Assembly (NCBI GenBank): GCA_002167365.1
Contig: NHCU01000038.1
Span: forward strand, 33,559 to 73,362
Origin: Betaproteobacteria bacterium TMED41
GTDB lineage: Bacteria; Pseudomonadota; Gammaproteobacteria; Burkholderiales; Burkholderiaceae_A
Direction: 5' to 3'
DNA: 39,804 nt
The translations under genes and the position numbers were made by a program. This document shows, piece by piece, positions 25,800 through 34,758 of the stretch. Every line of letters begins with the position of its first letter. Within the stretch, counting starts at the first letter, position 1. The notes beneath the pieces were generated by a model. It saw nothing but the letters and a program-made list of their open reading frames with translations, had not been told where the DNA came from and did no database searches.

Positions 25800-26324
25800 T
25801 TACTTTACTCCAGTTATCCGCATGTCGCGTGGCTCTTTTAATTTAAACTGAGCGGGTTCTTGTTTTAGATTTTTTAGTCCGCATTCATGTAGTAGCCTTC
25901 CTAAGCTTTGAGGTGTGTAGCCCCATCTATGGACCATCAAAGGGTCCTTCCATCTCGGATCACCATAAAAAACCCACATTGTTTTTTGACCTTCTACCCC
26001 TGGCAGAGCATTTAAATCAGGATTTTTAAGAAACTCTTGACAAGCAGAAACTAAATTTGGGCATTCGAGAATTAATTTCCCTCCAGGTTTCAAAACTCTG
26101 ACCCAATCCTTAATTACGTCATTAACTTCCCATCTCCAAAAATGCTCAACTACATGAACTGCAAGAATCTCATCTGCATAATCGGATTCAAAAATATTTA
26201 ATTTTCTAATGTCACAATTAACGTCAGGTTTGTTGCCAGCTCTTTCAGAGACAACATCAACATTTGTGTAACCAGGTAAAATTTTGTCGCCGCAACCAAG
26301 ATTGAGTTTTATTAGATGATCCAA
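25800..26324 (-). CDS. Small class I SAM-dependent methyltransferase, substrate unknown
   Basis: This 174-residue protein has a SAM-binding motif near the start (LNLGCGDKILPGYTNVD). An aspartate in CDIRKLN, an AVHVVEHF segment with the motif-II-like position, and WVRVLKPGGKLILECPN follow. This marks the Methyltransf_11 group, often found in glycan or lipid modification loci, but nothing nearby tells the substrate. The start is TTG at 26324, with GGGGA four bases upstream and no in-frame ATG. It follows tRNA-Phe by 19 bp on the same strand and is probably co-transcribed with it. Confidence 0.8.
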   Translation of the reverse strand: MDHLIKLNLGCGDKILPGYTNVDVVSERAGNKPDVNCDIRKLNIFESDYADEILAVHVVEHFWRWEVNDVIKDWVRVLKPGGKLILECPNLVSACQEFLKNPDLNALPGVEGQKTMWVFYGDPRWKDPLMVHRWGYTPQSLGRLLHECGLKNLKQEPAQFKLKEPRDMRITGVK

Positions 26325-26343
26325 TTTTCCCCATTAAAAAAGG

Positions 26344-26416
<73 letters not shown>

Positions 26417-26425
26417 ATTAAATGA

Positions 26426-26431
26426 ATTATA
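26426..26431 (-). promoter_or_regulatory. Candidate -10 box for tRNA-Phe
   Basis: A perfect TATAAT on the minus strand ends nine bases before the mature 5' end of tRNA-Phe. The -35 region is poor. If used, the primary transcript would have almost no 5' leader. Confidence 0.4.
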
Positions 26432-26444
26432 CGGTAATCCTTAG

Positions 26445-26450
26445 TATAAT
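26445..26450 (+). promoter_or_regulatory. Candidate -10 box for the alcohol dehydrogenase gene
   Basis: A perfect TATAAT on the plus strand lies about 50 bases before the ATG at 26500, back-to-back with the tRNA-Phe -10 box. No good -35 is seen. The 83-bp gap between tRNA-Phe and the gene holds nothing else I recognise. Confidence 0.35.
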
Positions 26451-26499
26451 TAACTATGACTGTGATTATCTTTTTCCATTACTTAAAGAGGACTATTTA

Positions 26500-27549
26500 A
26501 TGCACCAGACAAAGTGCTATGCAGCCCTTTCACAAAACAGCCCGCTAATTCATCATACTATTTCTAGACGTGAGATTGGTAAAAAGGATGTTTTTGTTGA
26601 AATTGAATTTTGTGGAGTATGCCACACTGATTATCATTATGCGAAAAATGATTGGGGAATTACCAAATATCCATTTGTTGGAGGACACGAAATAATAGGA
26701 GTCGTAAAAAAATTAGGTGTAGACGTAAAAAAATTTAATTTAGGTGATAGGGTTGCAGTAGGATGTTTCGTCAATTCTTGTAGAGCTTGTAATTCATGTC
26801 ATAACAATCTTGAGCAGTACTGCGCAAATGGCTTGGTAAAAACTTATAACGACCCCACTTTAGATCCTGGAGGCTACACATTTGGGGGTTATTCTAAATC
26901 TATAGTTGTAGACGAACATTTTGTTTTTTCAGTACCTCAAAACCTAGATCCCGCTGGCGCAGCTCCTCTTTTATGTGCAGGAATAACCACATTTTCTCCC
27001 TTGAACCATTGGAGAGTTGGTCAGGGAATGAATGTAGGAATAATAGGGCTTGGTGGTTTGGGTCATATGGCAGTAAAGTTTGCAAGCGCCATGGGTGCTA
27101 ATACCACTGTATTTACAACCTCGGAAAAAAAAACTATTGATGGATATAGACTTGGTGCTGACAACGTTGTTTTGTCTTTTGATCAAAGCGCTTTGAGAAA
27201 AAAAAATGGCAACTTTGATTTTATTTTGGATACCGTTCCGATTCCGCATGAGGTTTCAAAATACATGCCTTTACTTAAGGTTGACGGAACACTCTGTGTT
27301 GTTGGTTCAATTGGTTCTACAGGTGAGTTGAATACTAGACCATTAATTTTTGGAAGAAGAAGAATAGCAGGTTCCTTGGTGGGTGGAATGAAAGAAACAC
27401 AAAAAATGTTAAGTTTTTGCGGTGAAAAAAATATTACCTCTGATGTAGAAATTATAAAAATACAAACTATAAATGAAGCTTATGATCGTATGAGAAAAAA
27501 TGACGTTAAGTACAGATTTGTAATAGACATGAGGAAATTTTCGAATTAA
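26500..27549 (+). CDS. Zinc-dependent alcohol dehydrogenase, YahK/cinnamyl alcohol dehydrogenase-like
   Basis: This medium-chain dehydrogenase is read here from the ATG at 26500, preceded by AGAGGA. That gives 349 residues, the normal size of YahK-type enzymes. An upstream ATG at 26422 would add 26 residues of unrelated sequence. Catalytic zinc ligands are C41 (CGVCHTD), H63 (GGHE) and C159. The structural zinc site is C94, C97, C100 and C108. The NAD(P) loop is GLGGLG at about 183. Relatives reduce a range of aldehydes with NADPH; the true substrate is unknown. Its stop lies four bases from that of the convergent tcdA. Confidence 0.88.
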   Translation: MHQTKCYAALSQNSPLIHHTISRREIGKKDVFVEIEFCGVCHTDYHYAKNDWGITKYPFVGGHEIIGVVKKLGVDVKKFNLGDRVAVGCFVNSCRACNSCHNNLEQYCANGLVKTYNDPTLDPGGYTFGGYSKSIVVDEHFVFSVPQNLDPAGAAPLLCAGITTFSPLNHWRVGQGMNVGIIGLGGLGHMAVKFASAMGANTTVFTTSEKKTIDGYRLGADNVVLSFDQSALRKKNGNFDFILDTVPIPHEVSKYMPLLKVDGTLCVVGSIGSTGELNTRPLIFGRRRIAGSLVGGMKETQKMLSFCGEKNITSDVEIIKIQTINEAYDRMRKNDVKYRFVIDMRKFSN

Positions 27550-27553
27550 TTCC

Positions 27554-28315
27554 TTATTTTTTTAATAACTGATTTATTGCAACAAATGATGCCTTCATTC
27601 CAAATGAGGCCGTCATTGTCACAATAGATCCATATCCAGAGCACCCAAGTCTTGAGGAAGTATTTTTTGTTATTTTTATTGGACTCTGATTTGATGAAAG
27701 GACTGGGATTTGCATTTTACCTGCTCTTGGAAATTTATATTCTCTTCGAAGTTTGTACCTTAATTTGGATAGTAGTGGATCATTAGTTGTTTCGTGAAGA
27801 TCTGTATGAACTATTTTGAAGGGGTCTGTCTTACCACCAGCACCTCCACATATTAATATTTTTTTCCTCCGATCACCGCCATTAAAGGAGTTTATTAACA
27901 GAATTTTTGCGTTCATATCATCACATGCGTCAATCCAAAAATCTGTGGGCTGTTGATTTAATATTTTTAAATTATTTTCTTTGGCAAAGAACACTTCGTG
28001 GAGTACAACTTCCATTGCTGGGTTTATTTCAATTAGTCTTTTTTCTAAAGCAGCAGTTTTTGGCAACCCAAGAGTGTTAATAGTGGCTTGGACTTGTCGA
28101 TTGATATTTGACTCAGTAATGTGATCGCAGTCGACTAATACTAATTTTTTTATACCACTTCTTGTTAAAGCCTCTGCAACCCATGAACCTACTCCTCCCA
28201 AACCAATGATTCCAACTCTATAATTGCAAAGTTTTTCATATGATTCCTTCTCAAATAATTTACTAGTGGAAACAAAAGAGCGTTTCATTACATCAAGGCT
28301 TGAGAATTGTGGCAC
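27554..28315 (-). CDS. tcdA: tRNA threonylcarbamoyladenosine dehydratase (TcdA/CsdL-like)
   Basis: TcdA cyclises the t6A modification of tRNA to ct6A using ATP. The 253-residue protein has the E1-like nucleotide-binding loop GIIGLGGVGSWVAEAL. LVDCDHITESNINRQ follows, then an aspartate pair in WIDACDDMNAK and GGAGGKTDPFKI, which match TcdA rather than MoeB or ThiF (no zinc cysteine pairs are seen). The longest frame starts with GTG at 28315 and overlaps the upstream quinone reductase gene by 23 bp. An ATG at 28288 is a plausible shorter start. Confidence 0.88.
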   Translation of the reverse strand: MPQFSSLDVMKRSFVSTSKLFEKESYEKLCNYRVGIIGLGGVGSWVAEALTRSGIKKLVLVDCDHITESNINRQVQATINTLGLPKTAALEKRLIEINPAMEVVLHEVFFAKENNLKILNQQPTDFWIDACDDMNAKILLINSFNGGDRRKKILICGGAGGKTDPFKIVHTDLHETTNDPLLSKLRYKLRREYKFPRAGKMQIPVLSSNQSPIKITKNTSSRLGCSGYGSIVTMTASFGMKASFVAINQLLKK

Positions 28316-29264
28316 CGATTGTTTTTCTCGCCTCTAAAAGAGCATGTACTTTTACAGCCTCAACAAGTGGATAACTTTGGAAAACTGGGATCTCTATTTT
28401 TTTAGACAAAACCAGTGAAATGAGTTCTTGAGCAGTTGTTTTAAGTTCAATTTCGTCTGATGTGTATTGCCATAGTGTTGGTCTTGTTATAAATAAATTC
28501 CCATTCAAAAGACCAAGGTCAAAAGATGGCAATTTACCTGAGGCATTCCCAAATGCGACCATTAGTCCATACTTTTTTAAACACCTTAATGATTCATAAA
28601 ATGTTTTTTGACCAACAGAATCAAAAACAACATCAACTCCTTTACCAGACGAGATATTAAGGCAGCTTTCTACAAAATCATTACGAGCATAATTTATTAC
28701 ATCATCAGCGCCATATTTTTTGGCAAGTTTTATCTTATCCTCAGAACTCACCGTCCCGATGACTTTGGCCCCGATAAGTTTTGCCCATTGCATCGCGATT
28801 AAGCCAGTACCACCTGCTGCCGCATGAAAAAGAATTGTATGAAATTTTTGTAGATTTGATGTCCGTTTAAAAAGGTAATGGACAGTCATTCCTTTTAAAA
28901 GCATAGCAGCAGCAGTTTCAAAATTAATTTGATCAGGGATCTTGATTAAAATCTCAGCAGGTATATTCCTATATGTGCAATAACTACCAGGTGATGGGGA
29001 CACATACGCTACTCGATCTCCTTCTTTAAAACCTTTGACACCTTTACCAATAACTTCAACTATTCCAGATGCCTCATGGCCGATTTTCCCTGGTAAATTA
29101 GCTAAAGGGTAAACTCCATTTCTGTAGTAGACATCAATATAGTTTACTCCAATAGCTTTATGACGAATAAGCACTTCACCCTCAGCAGGTGATTTAATTG
29201 GAGTTTTCATTATTTCCATTACTTCAGGAGGCCCGTTCTTAGTAATTTCTATACAGTATTCCAA
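28293..29264 (-). CDS. qor: NADPH:quinone reductase (zeta-crystallin-like, zinc-free MDR)
   Basis: This 323-residue medium-chain reductase lacks the zinc ligands of alcohol dehydrogenases and carries the quinone reductase features. These are NYIDVYYRNGVYPL near the substrate pocket, PGKIGHEASGIV, and the NADPH loop AAAGGTGLIAMQWAK. Relatives reduce quinones by one electron. The start is TTG at 29264 with AAGGA seven bases upstream. It is followed by the overlapping tcdA, and its 5' end faces yebC across a 119-bp gap in which I find no clear promoter. Confidence 0.9.
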   Translation of the reverse strand: MEYCIEITKNGPPEVMEIMKTPIKSPAEGEVLIRHKAIGVNYIDVYYRNGVYPLANLPGKIGHEASGIVEVIGKGVKGFKEGDRVAYVSPSPGSYCTYRNIPAEILIKIPDQINFETAAAMLLKGMTVHYLFKRTSNLQKFHTILFHAAAGGTGLIAMQWAKLIGAKVIGTVSSEDKIKLAKKYGADDVINYARNDFVESCLNISSGKGVDVVFDSVGQKTFYESLRCLKKYGLMVAFGNASGKLPSFDLGLLNGNLFITRPTLWQYTSDEIELKTTAQELISLVLSKKIEIPVFQSYPLVEAVKVHALLEARKTIGATILKP

Positions 29265-29383
29265 TTTTTTTCCTTTTGATTTCTGATTTATTAAATTTTA
29301 CTACTGTTATAGTTTATGTAATTAATTAATGTTTTTAAAAATTTATCCAAATACTTTTCATATTAATGGCGTGAGAACTCAAT

Positions 29384-30112
29384 ATGGCCGGACACTCCAA
29401 ATGGGCTAACATACAACATAGGAAAAATCGTCAAGATGAACGTAGAGGCCGAACTTTTGGCAGGTTAATTAAAGAGATTACTGTTGCTTCAAGGATTGGA
29501 GGAAGTGATTCTTCCTCCAATCCAAGGCTACGCCTTGCTATGGATAAGGCAAGAGAGGCAAACTTACCAAAGGACAAAGTTAACGATGCTATTAAAAGAG
29601 GAACCGGTCAGCTTGAGGGTGTAAATTACGAGGAAATTCGCTATGAAGGATATGGTCCTGGTGGAGTAGCGATAATTATAGATTGTGTTACTGATAATAA
29701 AACCAGAACTGTTTCTGAGGTTAGGCATGCCTTCACAAAGAATGGTGGCAATCTTGGAACTGACGGATCGGTTTCGTTTCTATTTAGGCATTGTAGCCAA
29801 TTTATCTTTGAAGCTGAGCATAATGAAGAAACTATACTTGAAATAGCTTTGCAGGCCGGTGCAGATGACGTTAGGGTTGATGAAGTTGGGTCAATTGAAG
29901 TATTAGGGCAGCCGAAGGATTTTTCTGAGCTTAAAAAATCTTTAGTCTTGCATAATTTAAATCCTATTTTTGCTGAAGTAACAATGAGAGCTGAAAATGA
30001 AATCAAATTGTCAGGTTCAACTGCATTACAAATACAAAAATTACTTGATGTAATAGAAGCAATTGATGACGTCCAAAATGTATATACAAATTTTGTAATC
30101 AATCAGGAATAG
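29384..30112 (+). CDS. yebC: YebC/PmpR (TACO1) family protein
   Basis: This 242-residue protein starts with MAGHSKWANIQHRKNRQDERRG and continues with KEITVASRIGG and KDKVNDAIKRGTGQ, all hallmarks of the YebC family. Members were described as transcriptional regulators. More recent work on YebC/TACO1 links them to translation of difficult peptide stretches. Which role applies here cannot be read from sequence. The gene is five bp ahead of purD and likely heads the yebC-purD-ubiH-dsbC group. Confidence 0.95.
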   Translation: MAGHSKWANIQHRKNRQDERRGRTFGRLIKEITVASRIGGSDSSSNPRLRLAMDKAREANLPKDKVNDAIKRGTGQLEGVNYEEIRYEGYGPGGVAIIIDCVTDNKTRTVSEVRHAFTKNGGNLGTDGSVSFLFRHCSQFIFEAEHNEETILEIALQAGADDVRVDEVGSIEVLGQPKDFSELKKSLVLHNLNPIFAEVTMRAENEIKLSGSTALQIQKLLDVIEAIDDVQNVYTNFVINQE

Positions 30113-30117
30113 GTTAT

Positions 30118-31410
30118 ATGAGAGTCTTGGTCATTGGGGGTGGTGGAAGAGAGCATGCAATTGCATGGAAAATAGCACAATCTCCAAAAGTTGTTAAAGT
30201 CTTTGTTCTGCCTGGTAACGCCGGAACAGCAAATGAAAAAAAAATTAAAAACATTGATCTTGGTGAGCGATACAATCCAGAGGGCTTGGTCGAATTTGCA
30301 ACAGAAAAAAATATTGACTTAACTATAGTTGGTCCTGAAAAATTCCTTGTTGAGGGAATTGTTGATTTGTTTAAATTAAAGGGTTTGAAAATTATTGGTC
30401 CTACAAAATCGGCCGCAAGACTTGAAGGCTCTAAAAACTTTTCAAAATCTTTTATGTTGAAACATGCAATTCCAACTTCAAACTTTGAGAGTTTTACAAA
30501 TAGTTTTGATGCAAAAGAGTACATCAAAAAACAAAATTTCCCCTTGGTTATCAAGGCCGATGGTCTTGCAGGGGGAAAAGGTGTGACTGTTGTAAAGTCT
30601 TTATCTGAGGGATATTTTACTATTGACGACTATTTAGAAAAAAAACGATTCGGTACTTCGACTAACACTATCGTAATTGAAGATTTTGTAGTTGGAAGAG
30701 AAGTAAGTTTCATAGCATTAACAGATGGTAATTCGTTTTTTTCATTTCCTTTAAGTCAGGATCACAAAAGATTATTGGATGATGATCAAGGGCCAAATAC
30801 GGGAGGAATGGGAGCTTATTCACCTGTAGGCTTTGTGGATGACAAGTTACACAGGAAAATTGTTGAAGTTGTAATTAAACCAACCATTAATGGTATGAAA
30901 AAAGAAGGCACGCCCTACACAGGTTTTTTGTACGCCGGTTTGATGATTTCGCCCGATAACGATATTAAAGTTTTAGAATATAATTGTCGTTTGGGTGATC
31001 CTGAAGCTCAGGTTTTGATGATGAAAATGAAAGGTGATTTTCTGAATGTTTTGGAACTCGCAGTTGATAAAAATTTAGAACAATTTAATGACTACAATGA
31101 TTTTTGGGATTGTCGTTCATCATTAGGGGTTGTCATTGCAACAGCCGGGTATCCAAAAAACCCTGAATTGGGAGAAAAAATTAAAATCTCCCCTGAATTC
31201 GACCCTAGTAGTGACTCGATAAAAATTTTTTATGCGGGCACAAATTTTAAAGACGGTTTTTTGCTAACCTCAGGAGGAAGAGTTTTCTGCGTTTCAGTTT
31301 TGGACAATGATTTGTCTAAAGCAAGGGATAAAGTTTACTCGGTCGTTAACAAAATTGATTTCGAGAAAATGCAATTTAGAAAAGATATTGCTAAAGATGC
31401 CATCGATTAA
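30118..31410 (+). CDS. purD: Phosphoribosylamine-glycine ligase
   Basis: PurD (GARS) joins phosphoribosylamine and glycine with ATP in purine synthesis. The 430-residue protein starts with RVLVIGGGGREHAIAWKI. It continues with VLPGNAGTA, the ATP-grasp segments FPLVIKADGLAGGKGVTV and GPNTGGMGAYSPV, then EYNCRLGDPEAQ. All domains (N, ATP-grasp, C) are complete. It consumes glycine, which the nearby serine-cycle cluster produces, though the two are separate transcription units. A ubiquinone hydroxylase gene follows after 13 bp. Confidence 0.96.
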   Translation: MRVLVIGGGGREHAIAWKIAQSPKVVKVFVLPGNAGTANEKKIKNIDLGERYNPEGLVEFATEKNIDLTIVGPEKFLVEGIVDLFKLKGLKIIGPTKSAARLEGSKNFSKSFMLKHAIPTSNFESFTNSFDAKEYIKKQNFPLVIKADGLAGGKGVTVVKSLSEGYFTIDDYLEKKRFGTSTNTIVIEDFVVGREVSFIALTDGNSFFSFPLSQDHKRLLDDDQGPNTGGMGAYSPVGFVDDKLHRKIVEVVIKPTINGMKKEGTPYTGFLYAGLMISPDNDIKVLEYNCRLGDPEAQVLMMKMKGDFLNVLELAVDKNLEQFNDYNDFWDCRSSLGVVIATAGYPKNPELGEKIKISPEFDPSSDSIKIFYAGTNFKDGFLLTSGGRVFCVSVLDNDLSKARDKVYSVVNKIDFEKMQFRKDIAKDAID

Positions 31411-31423
31411 GAGAGTAGCAAAA

Positions 31424-32611
31424 ATGGAAGAATTTGACGTTATTGTTGTAGGAAGAGGAGTTATGGGTAACCTTGCTGCCTTAACAGCAAGTAAAGCAAA
31501 CTTAAGGGTTCTTGTTGTCGGTCCAAAAGAAAATGTAACCACAAAAAAAGTTTATGGTTCTCGCTCTTATGCATTATCACCATCTTCAATTGATTTTATC
31601 AGCAGTGTTACTGAAGGAAAAAAGATCGAATTAGAAGATCAAAATATTTCTTCAATGCATATAATCAGTAACACGGCAAAGGTCATTTTAAAAGCTGAAG
31701 AGGTTAAAAAAAAATATTTAGCAAAGATAGTCAACCATTCGAGTTTAATGGATTACCTTTTAAATTCGAATGACAGTGAGTTTGTAAAATTTTTAGAAAC
31801 CAAACCGCAATCCATTGACTATAAACATACCGATGATGGGGAGCGAATTATCTTACAGTTTTTTAGTGAGCAAAAAACTTTTCAAGTTAGTTCAAAGTTA
31901 ATTATTGGAGCTGATGGAGTATCGTCATGGGTTAGACAATCGGCTGGAATATCCTGGGCAATTAAAAACTATAACCAAAAAGCTATCGTGTCTGAAATCG
32001 TTCCAGAGAATGATCACCAAGGTGTTGCTTGCCAGTGGTTTTACAACGAAGGAATTTTGGCTTTATTGCCGTGTCACAATGGGAATTTATCAATGGTTTG
32101 GTCTGTTAAATCAAGTTTTGCAGATAGAATCATGAAGCAACCTCTGGAAATTTTTTTAAATCATTTGCATAAAATAAGTCGAGGCAAATTTGGCATTTTA
32201 AAAATGAACACCAAACCAATAAGTTTTAACTTGTCTATGAGTTTCGCAGATAACTTTTATGGTAAAAGAATTGCCCTTTTGGGAGATTCAGCCCATACAG
32301 TCCACCCCCTAGCAGGATTGGGATTAAATCTAGGAATATATGATTTAATTTCACTTGTTGAACAAGGTGATTGGTTTAGGGCAGAAAAGGAACCACTTTT
32401 CGATCCGGGCCACAAAAGAAAGTTACTTAATTTTCATAAAAACCGCGTAAGAAAAATTCCATTAGTTCAACACTCACTAGACTCACTGGTCGGACTATTC
32501 GCTATTCCAGGTCCTTTTGCTAGTTCTGTTAGAAGTTTGGGTATGAACTTTGTTGATAATTCTTCACTCATAAAGAGCAACTTAATAAAACAGGCTCAAA
32601 CTGTAATCTAA
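31424..32611 (+). CDS. FAD-dependent monooxygenase of the UbiH/UbiF/COQ6 family
   Basis: This 395-residue flavoprotein starts at the ATG at 31424, where GAGAG lies upstream. A longer frame reaching into purD has no support. The FAD-binding GxGxxG is at residues 10-15 (GRGVMG). The second motif is IIGADGVSSWVRQ, and the third is LLGDSAHTVHPLAGLGLNLG. Such enzymes hydroxylate the ubiquinone ring in O2-dependent steps. Which ring position is used cannot be told from sequence. ubiE and ubiJ lie elsewhere in the window. It is followed by dsbC after 20 bp. Confidence 0.88.
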   Translation: MEEFDVIVVGRGVMGNLAALTASKANLRVLVVGPKENVTTKKVYGSRSYALSPSSIDFISSVTEGKKIELEDQNISSMHIISNTAKVILKAEEVKKKYLAKIVNHSSLMDYLLNSNDSEFVKFLETKPQSIDYKHTDDGERIILQFFSEQKTFQVSSKLIIGADGVSSWVRQSAGISWAIKNYNQKAIVSEIVPENDHQGVACQWFYNEGILALLPCHNGNLSMVWSVKSSFADRIMKQPLEIFLNHLHKISRGKFGILKMNTKPISFNLSMSFADNFYGKRIALLGDSAHTVHPLAGLGLNLGIYDLISLVEQGDWFRAEKEPLFDPGHKRKLLNFHKNRVRKIPLVQHSLDSLVGLFAIPGPFASSVRSLGMNFVDNSSLIKSNLIKQAQTVI

Positions 32612-32631
32612 AAATATCTGGAGTTCTTGAA

Positions 32632-33381
32632 ATGAAATTCGTACGTAAGTTTTTAACAATACTTCCTTTTTTTTATATAAGCCAGGTAGCACTAGCAGAG
32701 GAATTCCCCCCAGTTTCTGATAAGAAAAAAGCTTTTGTATCCCAGTCAGTTGAGAGATGGTTACAAGGAAGATACAAGGTTGATGAGGTATCCGAAACTC
32801 CCATCAAGGAAATTTTTGAAGTAAGAATTGGTAATGAGTTATTCTACGTTGACAATAAAGCAAAATTTGCAATTTTAGAAGGCCGAATGATTAATCTAAA
32901 GTCAGGTGAAGATTTGACAGCAATACGACTTGATAAAATTTTGTCCATTGATTTTGAAAGCCTGCCACTTGAACTTGCTATAAAGACACAAACTGGTAAG
33001 GATGGTGGAAAAGCCAAAACGATTGCAGTTTTTGAGGATCCGTATTGCACTTACTGCAAGAAATATAGGATGAATTTAGAGAAAATTAAGGATTTGACTA
33101 TTTATACTTTCCTTTTTCCGATACTTAGTAAAGAATCAGTTGAAATCTCAAGAGAGATTTGGTGTTCAGAGGACAATTCTAAAGCATGGGAGAATTTCAT
33201 AATTCGTGGAATAAAACCTCCCGAAATTTTAACCAACTGCGAGTTTCCCAAAGATAAATTATTGGGTTTGGGAAAAAAACTTGGCATAAACGCTACTCCT
33301 ACATCCTATTTGGTCTCTGGAAAAAGGATACCTGGGGCTGTAAGTCAAGAATTGTTGGAAGGGGAATTTAACCAATTATAA
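32632..33381 (+). CDS. dsbC: Thiol:disulfide interchange protein DsbC
   Basis: DsbC is a periplasmic disulfide isomerase. The 249-residue precursor has a signal peptide ending near A22 (VALA/EEF). An N-terminal dimerisation region (about 23-85) follows, then a thioredoxin-like domain with the active site CTYC at 139-142 and a cis-proline in INATPTSYLV. E. coli has CGYC. A second cysteine pair (in WCSED and LTNCEF) matches the structural disulfide of DsbC. It is the last gene of its group; the gap to the convergent mltA is 11 bp. Confidence 0.92.
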   Translation: MKFVRKFLTILPFFYISQVALAEEFPPVSDKKKAFVSQSVERWLQGRYKVDEVSETPIKEIFEVRIGNELFYVDNKAKFAILEGRMINLKSGEDLTAIRLDKILSIDFESLPLELAIKTQTGKDGGKAKTIAVFEDPYCTYCKKYRMNLEKIKDLTIYTFLFPILSKESVEISREIWCSEDNSKAWENFIIRGIKPPEILTNCEFPKDKLLGLGKKLGINATPTSYLVSGKRIPGAVSQELLEGEFNQL

Positions 33382-33392
33382 AAATCATTAGA

Positions 33393-34676
33393 TTAATTCG
33401 GTACAAATATAGTCATGATTCCGGGGTATTTCATACGACCTGCTTGGTTCCCAGCATCCTTTCCGGATCCAAAATACAAATCACCGCGATTTGGTCCTCT
33501 GATAGCTTTTCCAGTGTCTTGAGCAAACACAAGTCGATTTCCACTGGATATTTTTTTAAGTATAGTTTTTGATTTTGGGATAACTGTTGATAGAAAAACC
33601 GGTAGTCCTAAGCTTACATAATTTGTATCGACTGCTATTGATCTGCCTGCAGTCAAGGGCACACCAAGTGAACCTATGGGTCCGTCATTGATTTTGATTT
33701 TTTTTGTTAAATCTTGAAAAAAAATGATTCTGGGGTTTTGATTTAAAAGTTCACTTTGACGAGATGGGTTTTTTTTTAGCCAATTTTTGATACCTTTCAT
33801 ACTTGCTGAAGAGGCGGACAATTCATTGTTTTTTATAAGCCAGCTTCCGATCGACCGATATGGGTGACCATTAGAGGCAGAGTAGCCGAGTCTGATTGAT
33901 GATTTATCTTGAAGCTCTATTCTTCCTGAACCTTGAATTTGTAAAAAAAAGGCGTCAATAGCATTATCCAAGTAAACAATCTCGAATCCTTTGAGACTGT
34001 TGGAAGAGGATAGTTCTTTGCGAGATGGGTAAGGGATTATTTTTAAACCATTTTTAGTTTTGATTTTTTTCCCGTGAAACCATTTTTCTGTAGGTTGACC
34101 GTTCTTGGTAATTCTTTTAATAATCAGGTCGTCGGGTTTTTTGTAGAGTGGGTACGAAAATCGTTTTGATCGTTTTAACGAACCTTTTAAAATTGGTTCA
34201 TAGTATCCTGTTATGGTGTTGGGTGAAAAATCTATCTGGTAAGGATTAAAATTTTTTTCAAAAAATAGTTTTATTTCTTCTTGGCTGGAAAAGTTGATTT
34301 TTTTTGACTTTTTGCAGATTTTTTTAAACAGTAATTTTTTTTTAGACATTACATCACAGTTTTTCTCCCACGCTTGCCAAACATCTGAAAAATCTTCATC
34401 AGCCCATCCAGATAGTTCTGAAAAAGTTTTGGGCAGTAGTTTACCTTTTTTTGACCAAATGAGGGACAATGCAGTTTCTTGAGTAGCTGGGGGCTTTTTT
34501 GTTTTATAATTCAAGCTCTCTTTATTAGTAGTTGTTTTCGCCTCATTCTTGAAAATTGGGGCAGGGCTTTTTTGTTTGTTAAATGAACAACCAATTAAAA
34601 TAGAACTGAAGAATATGGTAAATATTTTTTCAGTTAATTTAAGTTTTTGGAATTTTAAAAGGAAAAAATTTGACAT
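33393..34676 (-). CDS. mltA: Membrane-bound lytic murein transglycosylase A
   Basis: MltA cleaves peptidoglycan to 1,6-anhydro products from the inner face of the outer membrane. The 427-residue protein has a lipoprotein signal with the lipobox LIGC, lipidated on C30. The MltA domain begins near FSPNTITGYYEPIL, and a C-terminal 3D domain includes FAQDTGKAIRGPNRGDLYFG and the conserved aspartates. No alternative start exists ahead of the signal sequence, so the ATG at 34676 is firm. That ATG overlaps head-to-head by two bases with a small plus-strand ORF, so its promoter must lie within that ORF or beyond. Confidence 0.93.
   Translation of the reverse strand: MSNFFLLKFQKLKLTEKIFTIFFSSILIGCSFNKQKSPAPIFKNEAKTTTNKESLNYKTKKPPATQETALSLIWSKKGKLLPKTFSELSGWADEDFSDVWQAWEKNCDVMSKKKLLFKKICKKSKKINFSSQEEIKLFFEKNFNPYQIDFSPNTITGYYEPILKGSLKRSKRFSYPLYKKPDDLIIKRITKNGQPTEKWFHGKKIKTKNGLKIIPYPSRKELSSSNSLKGFEIVYLDNAIDAFFLQIQGSGRIELQDKSSIRLGYSASNGHPYRSIGSWLIKNNELSASSASMKGIKNWLKKNPSRQSELLNQNPRIIFFQDLTKKIKINDGPIGSLGVPLTAGRSIAVDTNYVSLGLPVFLSTVIPKSKTILKKISSGNRLVFAQDTGKAIRGPNRGDLYFGSGKDAGNQAGRMKYPGIMTIFVPN
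34572..34601 (+). promoter_or_regulatory. Candidate promoter for the small ORF-rpe-trp group
   Basis: TTGTTT at 34572-34577 and TAAAAT at 34596-34601 are 18 bases apart, inside the mltA coding region on the opposite strand and about 75 bases before the 27-residue ORF. The -10 match is 5/6 and the -35 match 3/6. AT-rich DNA makes chance matches likely. Confidence 0.25.
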
Positions 34677-34758
34677 GATTATTATTCTTGCGGAAGCTTT
34701 ATTGGCGGGTTTAATTTTAGGTCTTTTTGTTTGGTGGACTTTTAAAGGAAAAAAGTAA
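34675..34758 (+). CDS. Small single-helix membrane protein, function unknown
   Basis: An 84-bp frame encodes 27 residues: an acidic residue near the N terminus, a hydrophobic helix at about 8-22 (ALLAGLILGLFVWW) and a basic tail KGKK. This is the shape of a small inner-membrane protein. AGGAAA lies about 10 bases before the ATG. The ATG shares two bases with the complement of the mltA start codon. rpe follows after 43 bp, so it may be the first gene of the rpe-trp unit. I do not recognise a family, and a chance ORF is possible. Confidence 0.5.
   Translation: MIIILAEALLAGLILGLFVWWTFKGKK

Noticed and set aside
26422..26499. N-terminal extension of the alcohol dehydrogenase from an ATG next to tRNA-Phe
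   Set aside because: The extra 26 residues do not fit the family, and the downstream ATG has a good ribosome-binding site and gives the normal length.
29641..30102. Minus-strand open frame of 153 codons
   Set aside because: It is antisense to yebC, a strongly conserved gene, and has no recognisable motif.
31307..31423. N-terminal extension of the UbiH-like protein into purD
   Set aside because: The flavin-binding fold begins right at residue 5 of the shorter form, and the overlap would be out of frame inside conserved purD sequence.
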